This document shows, piece by piece, positions 6,127 through 11,681 of a stretch of DNA of 12,952 nucleotides. Origin of the DNA: an uncultured bacterium (GTDB lineage Bacteria; Cyanobacteriota; Vampirovibrionia; Gastranaerophilales; Gastranaerophilaceae); the NCBI GenBank assembly GCA_900556295.1, contig USOK01000021.1, positions 1 to 12,952 on the forward strand, given 5' to 3'. The translations under genes and the position numbers were made by a program. Position 1 is the first letter of the stretch; each line of letters opens with the position of its first letter. The notes beneath the pieces were generated by a model. The model saw only the letters and a program-made list of their open reading frames with translations. It had not been told where the DNA came from and did no database searches.

Positions 6127-7503
6127 TCACTTCACAAACAGAGGTTTTACCAGCACGTATATATCGTTAAACAAAACAAATACCAAAAGTGCAATTAACA
6201 AAGCGAAAAACACTGTCATAATTTTGTTCGCAATTTCTTCGTCTACCGGTTTGCCTTGTATTTTTTCGATTATTAAAAACAAAAGGTGACCGCCGTCAAG
6301 TGCAGGTATAGGAAGGATATTCAATATAGCAAGATTCATTGATATAACAGCTGTCAAAAGAATTCCGTAAAAAATTCCTTCACTACTGATAATATCACCA
6401 CCCATTTTCGTAATAAGTACAACACCATGCATATTTTTAAGTGGAATTTTACCGGTAAATAATTGTTTTAGGACAATTACCATTGATTTAGTTTCGTTAT
6501 ATAAGTAATCATAACTTGTCTTAAATGCAGACGTTACACCAGTTACAGGAATTAAAATCTCTTTTCTGTCAAGAGTAATACCTATCAAACCTTCGCTATC
6601 AGAATAAACTGTTTTTAATGCAATTTCTTTTCCATTTCTCAAAACTGTTATATCAAGAGGTTTTTGAGTATCTGATAAAGCAAAAGCTACATCTTTTAGA
6701 GAAAAAGTTCCATCAGCTTCTATAAACTTTTTACCTTTAAATTCATCTCTCAATTTTATTTGGTTTTCAGACAACTTAATTTCATTTGGTTTATACAATT
6801 CAACCGTGTTCAAAATATTGTCATTAAGCAAAACTTTTTCTTCGGACTTCAAATTATTCGGAAGTTTTACTATCAAGCCTTTTTCAATTAATTCATCTTC
6901 TTTAAAAGCAGGGTTGACAGCTTTCAAACTTTTATAATTTGCTTCAGCAAGGCTTTCTTTTGTTTTACCATCAAACGATGCACTGTACATTGCATATAAA
7001 TTTACAGCGTATTTTGTATTAATTTTTGATCCGTTAATTTTAATAATTTGATCACCTTTTTGAATACCGGAAGTCCAAACACTAGCTTCTTTCGGTGCAA
7101 CAATATCGGTTACAAACATATTAAACCTTTCAGACGGCATATTGTGCCACAACACTGCAGTCATAAGCACCAAAACATAAGCACAGATAACGTTTGCAAT
7201 TACACCAGCAGAAAATATTATTGCTCGTTGCCATACAGGTTTGTTCATCAATCTGTCAGGAGAATCTTGCGGAATATCAGAGTCCTTGTCATCATCAGGA
7301 AATGATACGTAACCACCAAAAAGAAAAGCGTGAACAACAAGTGTCAAACTCCCAACTTTCTTTTCCCACAAAGTCGGACCTATAGGCAAACCGATACCGA
7401 ATTTGTCAACTTTAACTTTAAACAGCAAAGCTGTCAAAAGGTGTCCCAATTCGTGAACAAGTATTAAAAGCCCGATTAATAAAATCATTATAATGACTGA
7501 CAT
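6127..7503 (-). CDS. rseP: RseP-type site-2 intramembrane zinc metalloprotease
   Basis: M50 site-2 protease of 458 aa that cleaves membrane-embedded substrates such as anti-sigma factors and signal-peptide remnants. The first membrane helix carries HELGH (17-21); the C-terminal helix carries the third zinc ligand in NILPIPALDGG (395-405). Other membrane segments lie near 97-118, 375-395 and 427-447. The PDZ domain begins at KEASVWTSGIQKGDQIIKING (138-158), but its usual continuation (SLKDVAFALSDTQKPLDITVLRNGKEI) only comes at 268-294, so about 100 charged residues (164-265) appear inserted. The longest ORF starts at 7536. I prefer ATG 7503 because GAGGGAG lies 5 nt upstream of it and the extra 11 codons come from a hairpin. 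It is downstream of speE, 61 nt away. Confidence 0.92.
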   Translation of the reverse strand: MSVIIMILLIGLLILVHELGHLLTALLFKVKVDKFGIGLPIGPTLWEKKVGSLTLVVHAFLFGGYVSFPDDDKDSDIPQDSPDRLMNKPVWQRAIIFSAGVIANVICAYVLVLMTAVLWHNMPSERFNMFVTDIVAPKEASVWTSGIQKGDQIIKINGSKINTKYAVNLYAMYSASFDGKTKESLAEANYKSLKAVNPAFKEDELIEKGLIVKLPNNLKSEEKVLLNDNILNTVELYKPNEIKLSENQIKLRDEFKGKKFIEADGTFSLKDVAFALSDTQKPLDITVLRNGKEIALKTVYSDSEGLIGITLDRKEILIPVTGVTSAFKTSYDYLYNETKSMVIVLKQLFTGKIPLKNMHGVVLITKMGGDIISSEGIFYGILLTAVISMNLAILNILPIPALDGGHLLFLIIEKIQGKPVDEEIANKIMTVFFALLIALLVFVLFNDIYVLVKPLFVK

Positions 7504-7516
7504 AAATTCTCCCTCT

Positions 7517-7559
7517 AAAAAATTTGTCGTGTCCAACTAAAAAATATTGAACACGACAA
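7517..7559 (-). terminator. Hairpin plus U-tract between speE and rseP (terminator or attenuator)
   Basis: On the minus strand a 9-bp perfect stem, TTGTCGTGT/ACACGACAA (7551-7559 with 7524-7532), extended by 3 bp after one mismatch, is followed by ATTTTTTAG. The U-tract runs almost straight into the rseP ribosome binding site (7509-7515). It fits an intrinsic terminator for speE or, if rseP uses the promoter at 7564, an attenuator in the rseP leader. Confidence 0.65.
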
Positions 7560-7563
7560 TATA

Positions 7564-7572
7564 TTTATAACA
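7564..7572 (-). promoter_or_regulatory. Possible extended -10 promoter for rseP
   Basis: Minus-strand TGT-TATAAA overlaps the speE stop codon. It is an extended -10 with no clear -35. Transcription from here would place the hairpin at 7524-7559 in the rseP leader. Confidence 0.35.
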
Positions 7573-8416
7573 ATTCTTTTAAGTAATTTGGTAATGCAAA
7601 ACGAGCATTGTGATAATCTCTGTTATAGATTTTACAAGTTTTTACGATATCTTCATATCTATCTTCTGCAAAATAAGACAATGGCTCAACAGTTTTTGAA
7701 CAGAAAGCCCAAGCCCAATATCCACCAGGATATGTCGGAATATTCGATGTATATGTTGAGCAAATTGGGAATACTCGTTTTAACAATTTATACATCTTTT
7801 GAACGGATTCTTTTTGAGCAAAAGGAGATTCTGATTGAGCAACCATAATACCACCTTCTCTTAAAGAGTTTTTAACATTTGTATAGAACTCGTCAGTAAA
7901 CAAACCTTCACCTGGACCAATAGGGTCAGTTGAATCGATTAAAACGATGTCATATTCATTTTTTTTGTCTTTGATAAATTCAATTGCATCTTCAACTTTA
8001 ATTTCTACACGAGGATCAGAAAGCCCACAAGAAATTGTTGGTAAAAACTCTTTACAAGAATCAATAACCATTCCATCGATTTCGCAAAGAACAACTTTTT
8101 TTACAGTTTTGTGTTTCAAAACTTCTCTAACTGTTCCGCCATCGCCGCCACCAATAACAAGAACATTTTCCGGATTTTTGTGTTGCATCATCGGAATATG
8201 AGCAATCATTTCATGATAATGATATTCATCACCTTCTGTAGTCATCATCAAATCATCAAGAGTCAAAACTCTACCCAAAGAGCTTTCTGATTCAAAAATT
8301 TCTACTTTTTGAAAATCAGATTGTTTTGAAAACAATACTTTTCCTGCTTTAATTGCAATGCCAAAACCAGATGGCGTAATTTCGTGGTAATAACCATTTT
8401 CTATTCCGTTGTGCAT
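7565..8416 (-). CDS. speE: Polyamine aminopropyltransferase (spermidine synthase)
   Basis: Transfers aminopropyl from decarboxylated S-adenosylmethionine to putrescine to make spermidine; cytosolic. The 283-aa product matches the usual bacterial length. It has an N-terminal beta domain (about 1-60), then a Rossmann methyltransferase-like domain with YHEM (67-70), GGGDGGTVRE (89-98), CEIDGMVI (111-118), the catalytic loop LIDSTDPIGPGEGLF (159-173; D161 and D164) and NIPTYPGGYW (225-234). The ORF can be extended to 8521, but I choose ATG 8416: an AAAGGAG ribosome binding site lies 6 nt upstream, homologues begin at about this point, and the extra 35 codons run through a TGT-TATAAT promoter and a repeat. 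No speD or other polyamine gene is in the window. It is followed by rseP. Confidence 0.95.
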   Translation of the reverse strand: MHNGIENGYYHEITPSGFGIAIKAGKVLFSKQSDFQKVEIFESESSLGRVLTLDDLMMTTEGDEYHYHEMIAHIPMMQHKNPENVLVIGGGDGGTVREVLKHKTVKKVVLCEIDGMVIDSCKEFLPTISCGLSDPRVEIKVEDAIEFIKDKKNEYDIVLIDSTDPIGPGEGLFTDEFYTNVKNSLREGGIMVAQSESPFAQKESVQKMYKLLKRVFPICSTYTSNIPTYPGGYWAWAFCSKTVEPLSYFAEDRYEDIVKTCKIYNRDYHNARFALPNYLKELL

Positions 8417-8444
8417 TTTTTCTCCTTTTTTTAGTTTCTCAGTA

Positions 8445-8453
8445 ATTATAACA
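8445..8453 (-). promoter_or_regulatory. Extended -10 promoter of speE
   Basis: Minus-strand TGT-TATAAT (8453 to 8445) is a consensus extended -10; the -35 is weak (TTCATT-like). Initiation about 7 nt downstream gives a leader of about 20 nt including the AAAGGAG site. It lies inside the over-long speE ORF, arguing for the shorter protein. Confidence 0.6.
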
Positions 8454-8484
8454 TGAATATATGGAGAAATGAATAGTGAGGTGC

Positions 8485-8583
8485 TACGCACGTAGTCCTC
8501 TCTGCATAAATACTTGTCCATACTTCAGGCGCTAGTATAAAGTTTTTACGCACGTAGCCCTCTGCACCAATATTCATTCCTAC
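8485..8583. repeat. Direct repeat pair with TACGCACGTAG core
   Basis: Two copies of about 38 nt, 61 nt apart, share TACGCACGTAG (8486-8496 and 8547-8557), followed by a similar CCTCT-GCA-AATA block. The first core is a palindrome, CTACG-CA-CGTAG. It is non-coding in my reading. Confidence 0.55.
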
Positions 8584-8639
8584 ATCATATTTGTTTATTT
8601 AATAACACGTTGTTGGGATAGTGTCTTGAAGAATAAGCG

Positions 8640-8660
8640 GTAGGTCATGCTATGCATGAC
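8640..8660 (+). repeat. REP-like GTAG hairpin (GTCATGC stem)
   Basis: GTAG at 8640-8643 is directly followed by a perfect 7-bp stem GTCATGC/GCATGAC with a 3-nt loop. It has the same architecture as the hairpins at 5976, 9027 and 9062 but a different stem and the opposite orientation. Confidence 0.55.
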
Positions 8661-8674
8661 AAACAATGAATACC

Positions 8675-8709
8675 AAAAACAAAAACAACCCGCTATATTG
8701 GCGAGTTGT
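8675..8709 (-). terminator. Rho-independent terminator of rpsF-ssb-rpsR
   Basis: On the minus strand the stem ACAACTCGC/GCGGGTTGT (9 pairs, one G-T wobble, 7-nt loop) is followed by TTTTGTTTTT. It begins 27 nt after the rpsR stop. Confidence 0.9.
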
Positions 8710-8736
8710 TTTGTCGTAGTATTTGCATACCGATTA

Positions 8737-8970
8737 TTAGTCAAAAACGTAATCAATAATAGCAGCTTCTCTAGCACGTTTGATTGCTGTTGCAATCATT
8801 CTTTGGTGCTTAGCGCAGTTACCTGTAATACGGCGAGGAATAATTTTTCCTGCTTCTGTCAAGTATCTTCTCAATTTTGCTGCGTCTTTGTAGTCAATTG
8901 CTTCAACTTTGTCTGCACAAAGTGAACAATTCTTACGTTTTTTCTTGTCATCGTTATTTTGTCTTGCCAT
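8737..8970 (-). CDS. rpsR: 30S ribosomal protein bS18 (zinc-motif type)
   Basis: Small-subunit protein that sits beside bS6 on the platform and contacts 16S rRNA. It is a full-length 77-aa protein with the conserved core IDYKDAAKLRRYLTEAGKIIPRRITG (25-50) and AIKRAREAA (62-70). It has a CxxC (C15, C18) and a CxxH (C52, H55), the pattern of zinc-binding (C+) S18 forms; many S18 proteins lack these residues. It is the last gene of rpsF-ssb-rpsR, 123 nt after ssb. That gap holds two GTAG hairpins, so transcription or mRNA stability could differ from the upstream genes. The ribosome binding site is AAAGG about 13 nt from the ATG. Confidence 0.97.
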   Translation of the reverse strand: MARQNNDDKKKRKNCSLCADKVEAIDYKDAAKLRRYLTEAGKIIPRRITGNCAKHQRMIATAIKRAREAAIIDYVFD

Positions 8971-9026
8971 TTTTCTAATCAGCCTTTCTAGCCATTTTTT
9001 ATTGTTATACTACATGTTTCTTTATT

Positions 9027-9050
9027 GTCGGATCGGGAAATCCGACCTAC
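9027..9050 (-). repeat. REP-like GTAG hairpin (GTCGGAT stem)
   Basis: Stem GTCGGAT (9027-9033) / ATCCGAC (9040-9046), 7 bp perfect, 6-nt loop, followed by CTAC (GTAG on the minus strand). It is tandem with the next element in the ssb-rpsR gap. Confidence 0.6.
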
Positions 9051-9061
9051 TTTTATCAGTT

Positions 9062-9085
9062 GTTGGGCAAGTATGCCCAACCTAC
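9062..9085 (-). repeat. REP-like GTAG hairpin (GTTGGGCA stem)
   Basis: Stem GTTGGGCA (9062-9069) / TGCCCAAC (9074-9081), 8 bp perfect, 4-nt loop, then CTAC. It has the same orientation as the 9027 element, 35 nt away, with different arms. Confidence 0.6.
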
Positions 9086-9093
9086 CGAAATTT

Positions 9094-9495
9094 TTAGAAC
9101 GGTATTTCATCTTCGTTAATCAATTCATTAGACATATCATCTGATTCAAATTTAACGATTTCTTCTGTACCGAATTTTTCATTTGACGAAGTTGCAGAAC
9201 CTTCACCCATTTTTTCGATTGTATTTGCATCGATTTCATAGATTCTTCTTTCTGTGCCTTCATCAGTTTTTACTGTCGCAATTTGAAGTCTACCTTCAAC
9301 AACAATTTTGTCACCTTTTGACAAAGATGAAACAATCTCGTCAAGAGCTTGTCGCCTAGATAGCACTCTTACAAGAGTTTCTTCTCTTTCGCCAACATTA
9401 AGAACAAATCCAGATACCGCAATATTGTTTTGTGTAAAACGTTTTTCCGGTGCTCTGTATACTATTCCTGTTACTACTGCTTTTGAAAATGCCAT
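9094..9495 (-). CDS. ssb: Single-stranded DNA-binding protein (divergent, Trp-free)
   Basis: Binds single-stranded DNA at forks and repair sites and recruits partners through its C-terminal tip. The protein is 133 aa. The OB fold spans about 1-98, recognisable by FSKAVVTGIVYRAPEKRFT (3-21), a KGDKIVVEGRLQ block (60-71) and YEIDANTIEKM (86-96). A short linker leads to an acidic tail ending EDEIPF (128-133), the normal partner-binding tip. Oddly there is no tryptophan anywhere, and the usual aromatic W...W segment of the fold is replaced by ETLVRVLSRRQALDEIV (39-55). Its place between rpsF and rpsR supports the call over a PriB-like protein. The start has AAAGG 8 nt upstream. Confidence 0.93.
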   Translation of the reverse strand: MAFSKAVVTGIVYRAPEKRFTQNNIAVSGFVLNVGEREETLVRVLSRRQALDEIVSSLSKGDKIVVEGRLQIATVKTDEGTERRIYEIDANTIEKMGEGSATSSNEKFGTEEIVKFESDDMSNELINEDEIPF

Positions 9496-9541
9496 TTTAT
9501 ATGCCTTTCATTTCTGTCGACATTTTGTGCCGATTTACTGA

Positions 9542-9564
9542 GGTGGGAAAATTTCCCAACCAAC
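9542..9564 (-). repeat. Degenerate REP-like hairpin between rpsF and ssb
   Basis: Stem GGTGGGAA (9542-9549) / TTCCC-A-ACC (9553-9561, one bulge). On the minus strand the tetranucleotide in front is GTTG instead of GTAG. The arm GTTGGGAA resembles the 9062 element. Confidence 0.4.
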
Positions 9565-9566
9565 GT

Positions 9567-9863
9567 CTATGCACTAACTTTTGAAGATTCTAAGAACATA
9601 GTTCTTAAAATGTTATCGCTCAATCTCAATTGACGTCTGAAATCAGCAACTTTTTCAGCAGGAAGGCTTAATTCTGTAGTAACGAAAAATCCATCTCTGA
9701 AGTTTTCGATTTCATAAGCTAGTTTTTTTCTACCTGTTTTGTCTGTAGATTCAACTTTTCCGCCGAAATCTGCAACAACTTTGTTCAAAGTTTCAACAGC
9801 TTTTTCTACTTCTTCTGCATCCAAATTTGGTTTGAATATAGTTAATAATTCGTAAGTTTTCAT
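9567..9863 (-). CDS. rpsF: 30S ribosomal protein bS6
   Basis: Ribosomal platform protein that pairs with bS18. The 98-aa protein has the family's ferredoxin-like fold, with MKTYELLTIFKPNL at the start, GRKKLAYEI (44-52), DGFFVTTEL (57-65) and LRLSDNILRTMFL (79-91) near the end. It lacks the glutamate-rich tail of E. coli S6. It is first in rpsF-ssb-rpsR, with 71 nt to ssb. AGGAG lies 9 nt before the ATG, and a promoter is visible 30-60 nt upstream. In other bacteria the S6:S18 pair can bind its own leader, but I could not identify that motif here. Confidence 0.98.
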   Translation of the reverse strand: MKTYELLTIFKPNLDAEEVEKAVETLNKVVADFGGKVESTDKTGRKKLAYEIENFRDGFFVTTELSLPAEKVADFRRQLRLSDNILRTMFLESSKVSA

Positions 9864-9895
9864 TTTTATTTTCTCCTATTCTAGTGTATGAATTT

Positions 9896-9925
9896 ATATT
9901 AACATGGAAATACGGGATTTTACAA
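9896..9925 (-). promoter_or_regulatory. Promoter of rpsF-ssb-rpsR
   Basis: The minus-strand -35 TTGTAA (9925-9920) is formed by the last codon and stop of dapF; an 18-nt spacer leads to the extended -10 TGT-TAATAT (TAATAT at 9901-9896). Predicted leader about 26 nt including AGGAG. Confidence 0.5.
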
Positions 9926-10768
9926 TATATAATCTGCAAAAAAGCTATAGTTTGCAGAACCGATTAAGAAAATATCTTTTTCTGTATCATCCGCAGAGCC
10001 TTGCCATTCAACGAATACAGGTCCACCTAACAGATTTACTTTAACCTTGTTTTCTGTTAAGTTATTTAAAACACATGCAACAACACTGGCGCAAGCCCCT
10101 GTACCACAAGCAAGAGTTATTCCGCATCCACGTTCAAAAACGCGCATATCAATTTCCATTTTTGATTTTACTTTTACAAATTCTGTATTTGTTTTTTCGG
10201 GGAAAAATTCGTGTTTTTCAATAACAGGTCCATAAGTTTTTGCAAGTTCCAATGGATCATCATCAGAAATTATTACACAATGAGGATTTCCCATGGAAAC
10301 AGGTGTAATATCAAATTCTTTATCCATTGCAATTAGTTTATGTTCACCATTTTCATTCCAAAACGGAATTTTTTTATCTTCTAAAACTGGTTTACCCATA
10401 TTAACCTTAATCAACCCATTTTCAAGCAACTCAGGTTTGATAATTCCTGCCAAAGTCTCAACGCTGAAAGCCTTTTTATCGACAAGTTTGTTGTCAATAC
10501 AGTATTTTGTGAAACATCTCATCCCGTTTCCACACATTTGAGCGGTAGAACCATCAGAGTTATAAAAATACCAGCTAATATCGGCTTCTTTATTCTCTGG
10601 GTTGAGCTTAGGGATAATCATTCCGTCTGCACCGACACCAAAATTTCTATCGCAAACTTTTTTAGCAAGTTCGCTCATTTCCATTCCTGTTTTTTCATAC
10701 TCTTGAAAATCGATTATTACAAAGTCATTCCCGCAACCTTGCATTTTAGTAAGTTTTATTGTTTTCAT
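9920..10768 (-). CDS. dapF: Diaminopimelate epimerase
   Basis: Converts LL-diaminopimelate to the meso form, for lysine and for peptidoglycan cross-links; cytosolic, cofactor-free. With 282 aa it is normal length. Both catalytic cysteines are present: C79 in MCGNGMRCF (78-86) and C221 in LACGTGACA (219-227). Also seen are GCGNDFV (11-17), NFGVGADGM (42-50), the NSDGS loop (70-74) and GNPHCV (160-165). The reading frame can begin two codons earlier at a TTG (10774), which sits 6 nt from the AAGGA site, whereas ATG 10768 sits 12 nt away; I list the ATG but the choice is open. It follows the Nudix gene by 38 nt and may share its transcript, though it also has its own candidate -10. Confidence 0.97.
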   Translation of the reverse strand: MKTIKLTKMQGCGNDFVIIDFQEYEKTGMEMSELAKKVCDRNFGVGADGMIIPKLNPENKEADISWYFYNSDGSTAQMCGNGMRCFTKYCIDNKLVDKKAFSVETLAGIIKPELLENGLIKVNMGKPVLEDKKIPFWNENGEHKLIAMDKEFDITPVSMGNPHCVIISDDDPLELAKTYGPVIEKHEFFPEKTNTEFVKVKSKMEIDMRVFERGCGITLACGTGACASVVACVLNNLTENKVKVNLLGGPVFVEWQGSADDTEKDIFLIGSANYSFFADYIL

Positions 10769-10793
10769 ATTCAAATCAAATCCTTTCAGAACA

Positions 10794-10802
10794 ATTTTAG
10801 CA
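10794..10802 (-). promoter_or_regulatory. Possible extended -10 promoter for dapF
   Basis: Minus-strand TGC-TAAAAT (10802-10794) just after the Nudix stop; no convincing -35. It would give a leader of about 20 nt containing the AAGGA site. Confidence 0.35.
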
Positions 10803-10806
10803 TAAA

Positions 10807-11304
10807 TTATTCTAAAAATTTAAGAGCTTTATTGAAAAATTCTTCTGCCAAACTTCCCTTATACACAGCTTCTTTAGCATCTTCAACCGAAAACCAAGTC
10901 GCACTGTCAACTTCCGTCGTCAAAGAAATTTTTTCATCCTTAACTTGAACAACAAAATTACAAATCAAAGTATTTGATTTTTCATAATACCTTGAGGCAT
11001 TAAACTTAAAAGATATAACCTCAAGTCCAACTTCTTCTTTAATCTCTCTTGCAAGTGCATGCTCAAGATTTTCTCCCTTGTTTACATAACCTGCAACAAG
11101 GATATTTTTGGGTCTACCATATTGCTGAATTAACAAGATTTTAGAATAATCCGGATTAAAAATGACTGCACTTACTGCCACATTGTACATTGGGAAACGG
11201 AACTCTTGACAGTTTTTACAATAAGGGACAACACCCTCGCTAATTCCACAATTCACGCATTCTTTTTCGGTTAATTTATTTCCACACTCTACACAATATT
11301 TCAT
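10807..11304 (-). CDS. Nudix hydrolase with N-terminal zinc ribbon (NudC-like, specificity unknown)
   Basis: The 165-aa protein has a zinc-ribbon head with three CxxC pairs (C4/C7, C16/C19, C29/C32) and a Nudix domain. The Nudix box is perfect, GX5EX7REUXEEXGU, at residues 72-94 (G72, E78, R86-E87, E90-E91, G93), so a metal-dependent pyrophosphohydrolase is expected. The layout resembles NudC (NADH pyrophosphatase / NAD-cap decapping), but the NudC signature SQPWPFP is absent: the matching place reads YYEKSNTLICNF (106-117). It is also shorter, lacking the NudC N-terminal domain. The substrate therefore cannot be named. It lies 12 nt after the 72-aa gene and 38 nt before dapF. No clear ribosome binding site precedes the ATG. 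Confidence 0.88.
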   Translation of the reverse strand: MKYCVECGNKLTEKECVNCGISEGVVPYCKNCQEFRFPMYNVAVSAVIFNPDYSKILLIQQYGRPKNILVAGYVNKGENLEHALAREIKEEVGLEVISFKFNASRYYEKSNTLICNFVVQVKDEKISLTTEVDSATWFSVEDAKEAVYKGSLAEEFFNKALKFLE

Positions 11305-11316
11305 ATTTTTACTGGC

Positions 11317-11535
11317 TTAATCTTCCATAGTAAACGACAATCCATTGACATCAAAATCAGCCTTATAGCCAAGTTTTTGCACATAAGTTTTTATAAATTC
11401 TACCATTTCTGGATTGTTTTTTTCAAGCGTAAAATACTGCCCACCGCAAGCGTCATGAAAATGAACTTTTTCTCCAAACTCAGAGTTCACAGCATTTTTA
11501 AGCTTTATAACTTCTGAAAAATCAACAATTGCCAT
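11317..11535 (-). CDS. Small conserved-looking protein with HDACGGQ motif
   Basis: A 72-aa protein of unknown function. The most distinctive segment is VHFHDACGGQYFTLE (24-38), with a single cysteine between His/Asp and paired glycines, followed by a helix (MVEFIKTYVQKLGY) and a C-terminal strand GLSFTMED. The motif is reminiscent of small clostridial proteins annotated as RDAC family (RDACGKQ), from memory only. No signal peptide or membrane segment is present. A TATAAT box lies at 11547-11552, 11 nt before the ATG, and no ribosome binding site is visible, so the mRNA leader may be very short. It sits 12 nt upstream of the zinc-ribbon Nudix gene and is likely co-transcribed with it. The clean coding frame and operon position make it more likely real than chance. 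Confidence 0.75.
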   Translation of the reverse strand: MAIVDFSEVIKLKNAVNSEFGEKVHFHDACGGQYFTLEKNNPEMVEFIKTYVQKLGYKADFDVNGLSFTMED

Positions 11536-11546
11536 AGCTGGATTTT

Positions 11547-11552
11547 ATTATA
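11547..11552 (-). promoter_or_regulatory. -10 box for the 72-aa gene and Nudix operon
   Basis: Consensus TATAAT on the minus strand, 11 nt before the ATG at 11535. The best -35 is weak (TTTCTT, 16-nt spacer). It implies a leader of only a few nucleotides. Confidence 0.45.
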
Positions 11553-11593
11553 AAAAAGGAACTAAAGCAAGAAATTAGATTATCATTGAATAG

Positions 11594-11674
11594 TAGATTT
11601 TCTGCCTTTTCAGAATGACATAATAAATAGCATCAATTCACGTATTGTCTTATTCACTTCTTCTCACGTTTCAC
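11594..11674. repeat. Fragment of the 5785-6086 repeat family
   Basis: Positions 11594-11620 match 5890-5916 exactly in inverted orientation (27 nt). ATTCACGTATTGTC (11636-11649) repeats 5880-5893 directly, and the 15 nt at 11660-11674 repeat 6065-6079. The pieces are rearranged relative to the large spacer copy. Confidence 0.65.
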
Positions 11675-11681
11675 GTAAGCA

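Larger units (their letters stand above)
8417..8736. other. Gene-free spacer between speE and rpsR
   Basis: 320 nt between speE and rpsR, both on the minus strand. It contains the speE promoter, a pair of ~38-nt direct repeats (8485-8522 and 8547-8583), a GTAG hairpin (8640-8660) and the rpsR terminator (8675-8709). Short ORFs crossing it overlap these elements and rpsR and look spurious. Confidence 0.8.

Noticed and set aside
7504..7536. 11-codon N-terminal extension of rseP
   Set aside because: It is encoded by one arm and loop of the hairpin and by the U-tract; the internal ATG has an excellent ribosome binding site and starts directly with the membrane helix.
8595..8925. Short ORFs on both strands across 8595-8925
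   Set aside because: They overlap rpsR, its terminator and a GTAG hairpin, lack ribosome binding sites, and are low-complexity.
10538..10948. 136-aa plus-strand ORF
   Set aside because: Antisense to dapF and the Nudix gene, both of which have intact catalytic motifs; its protein has no recognisable pattern.
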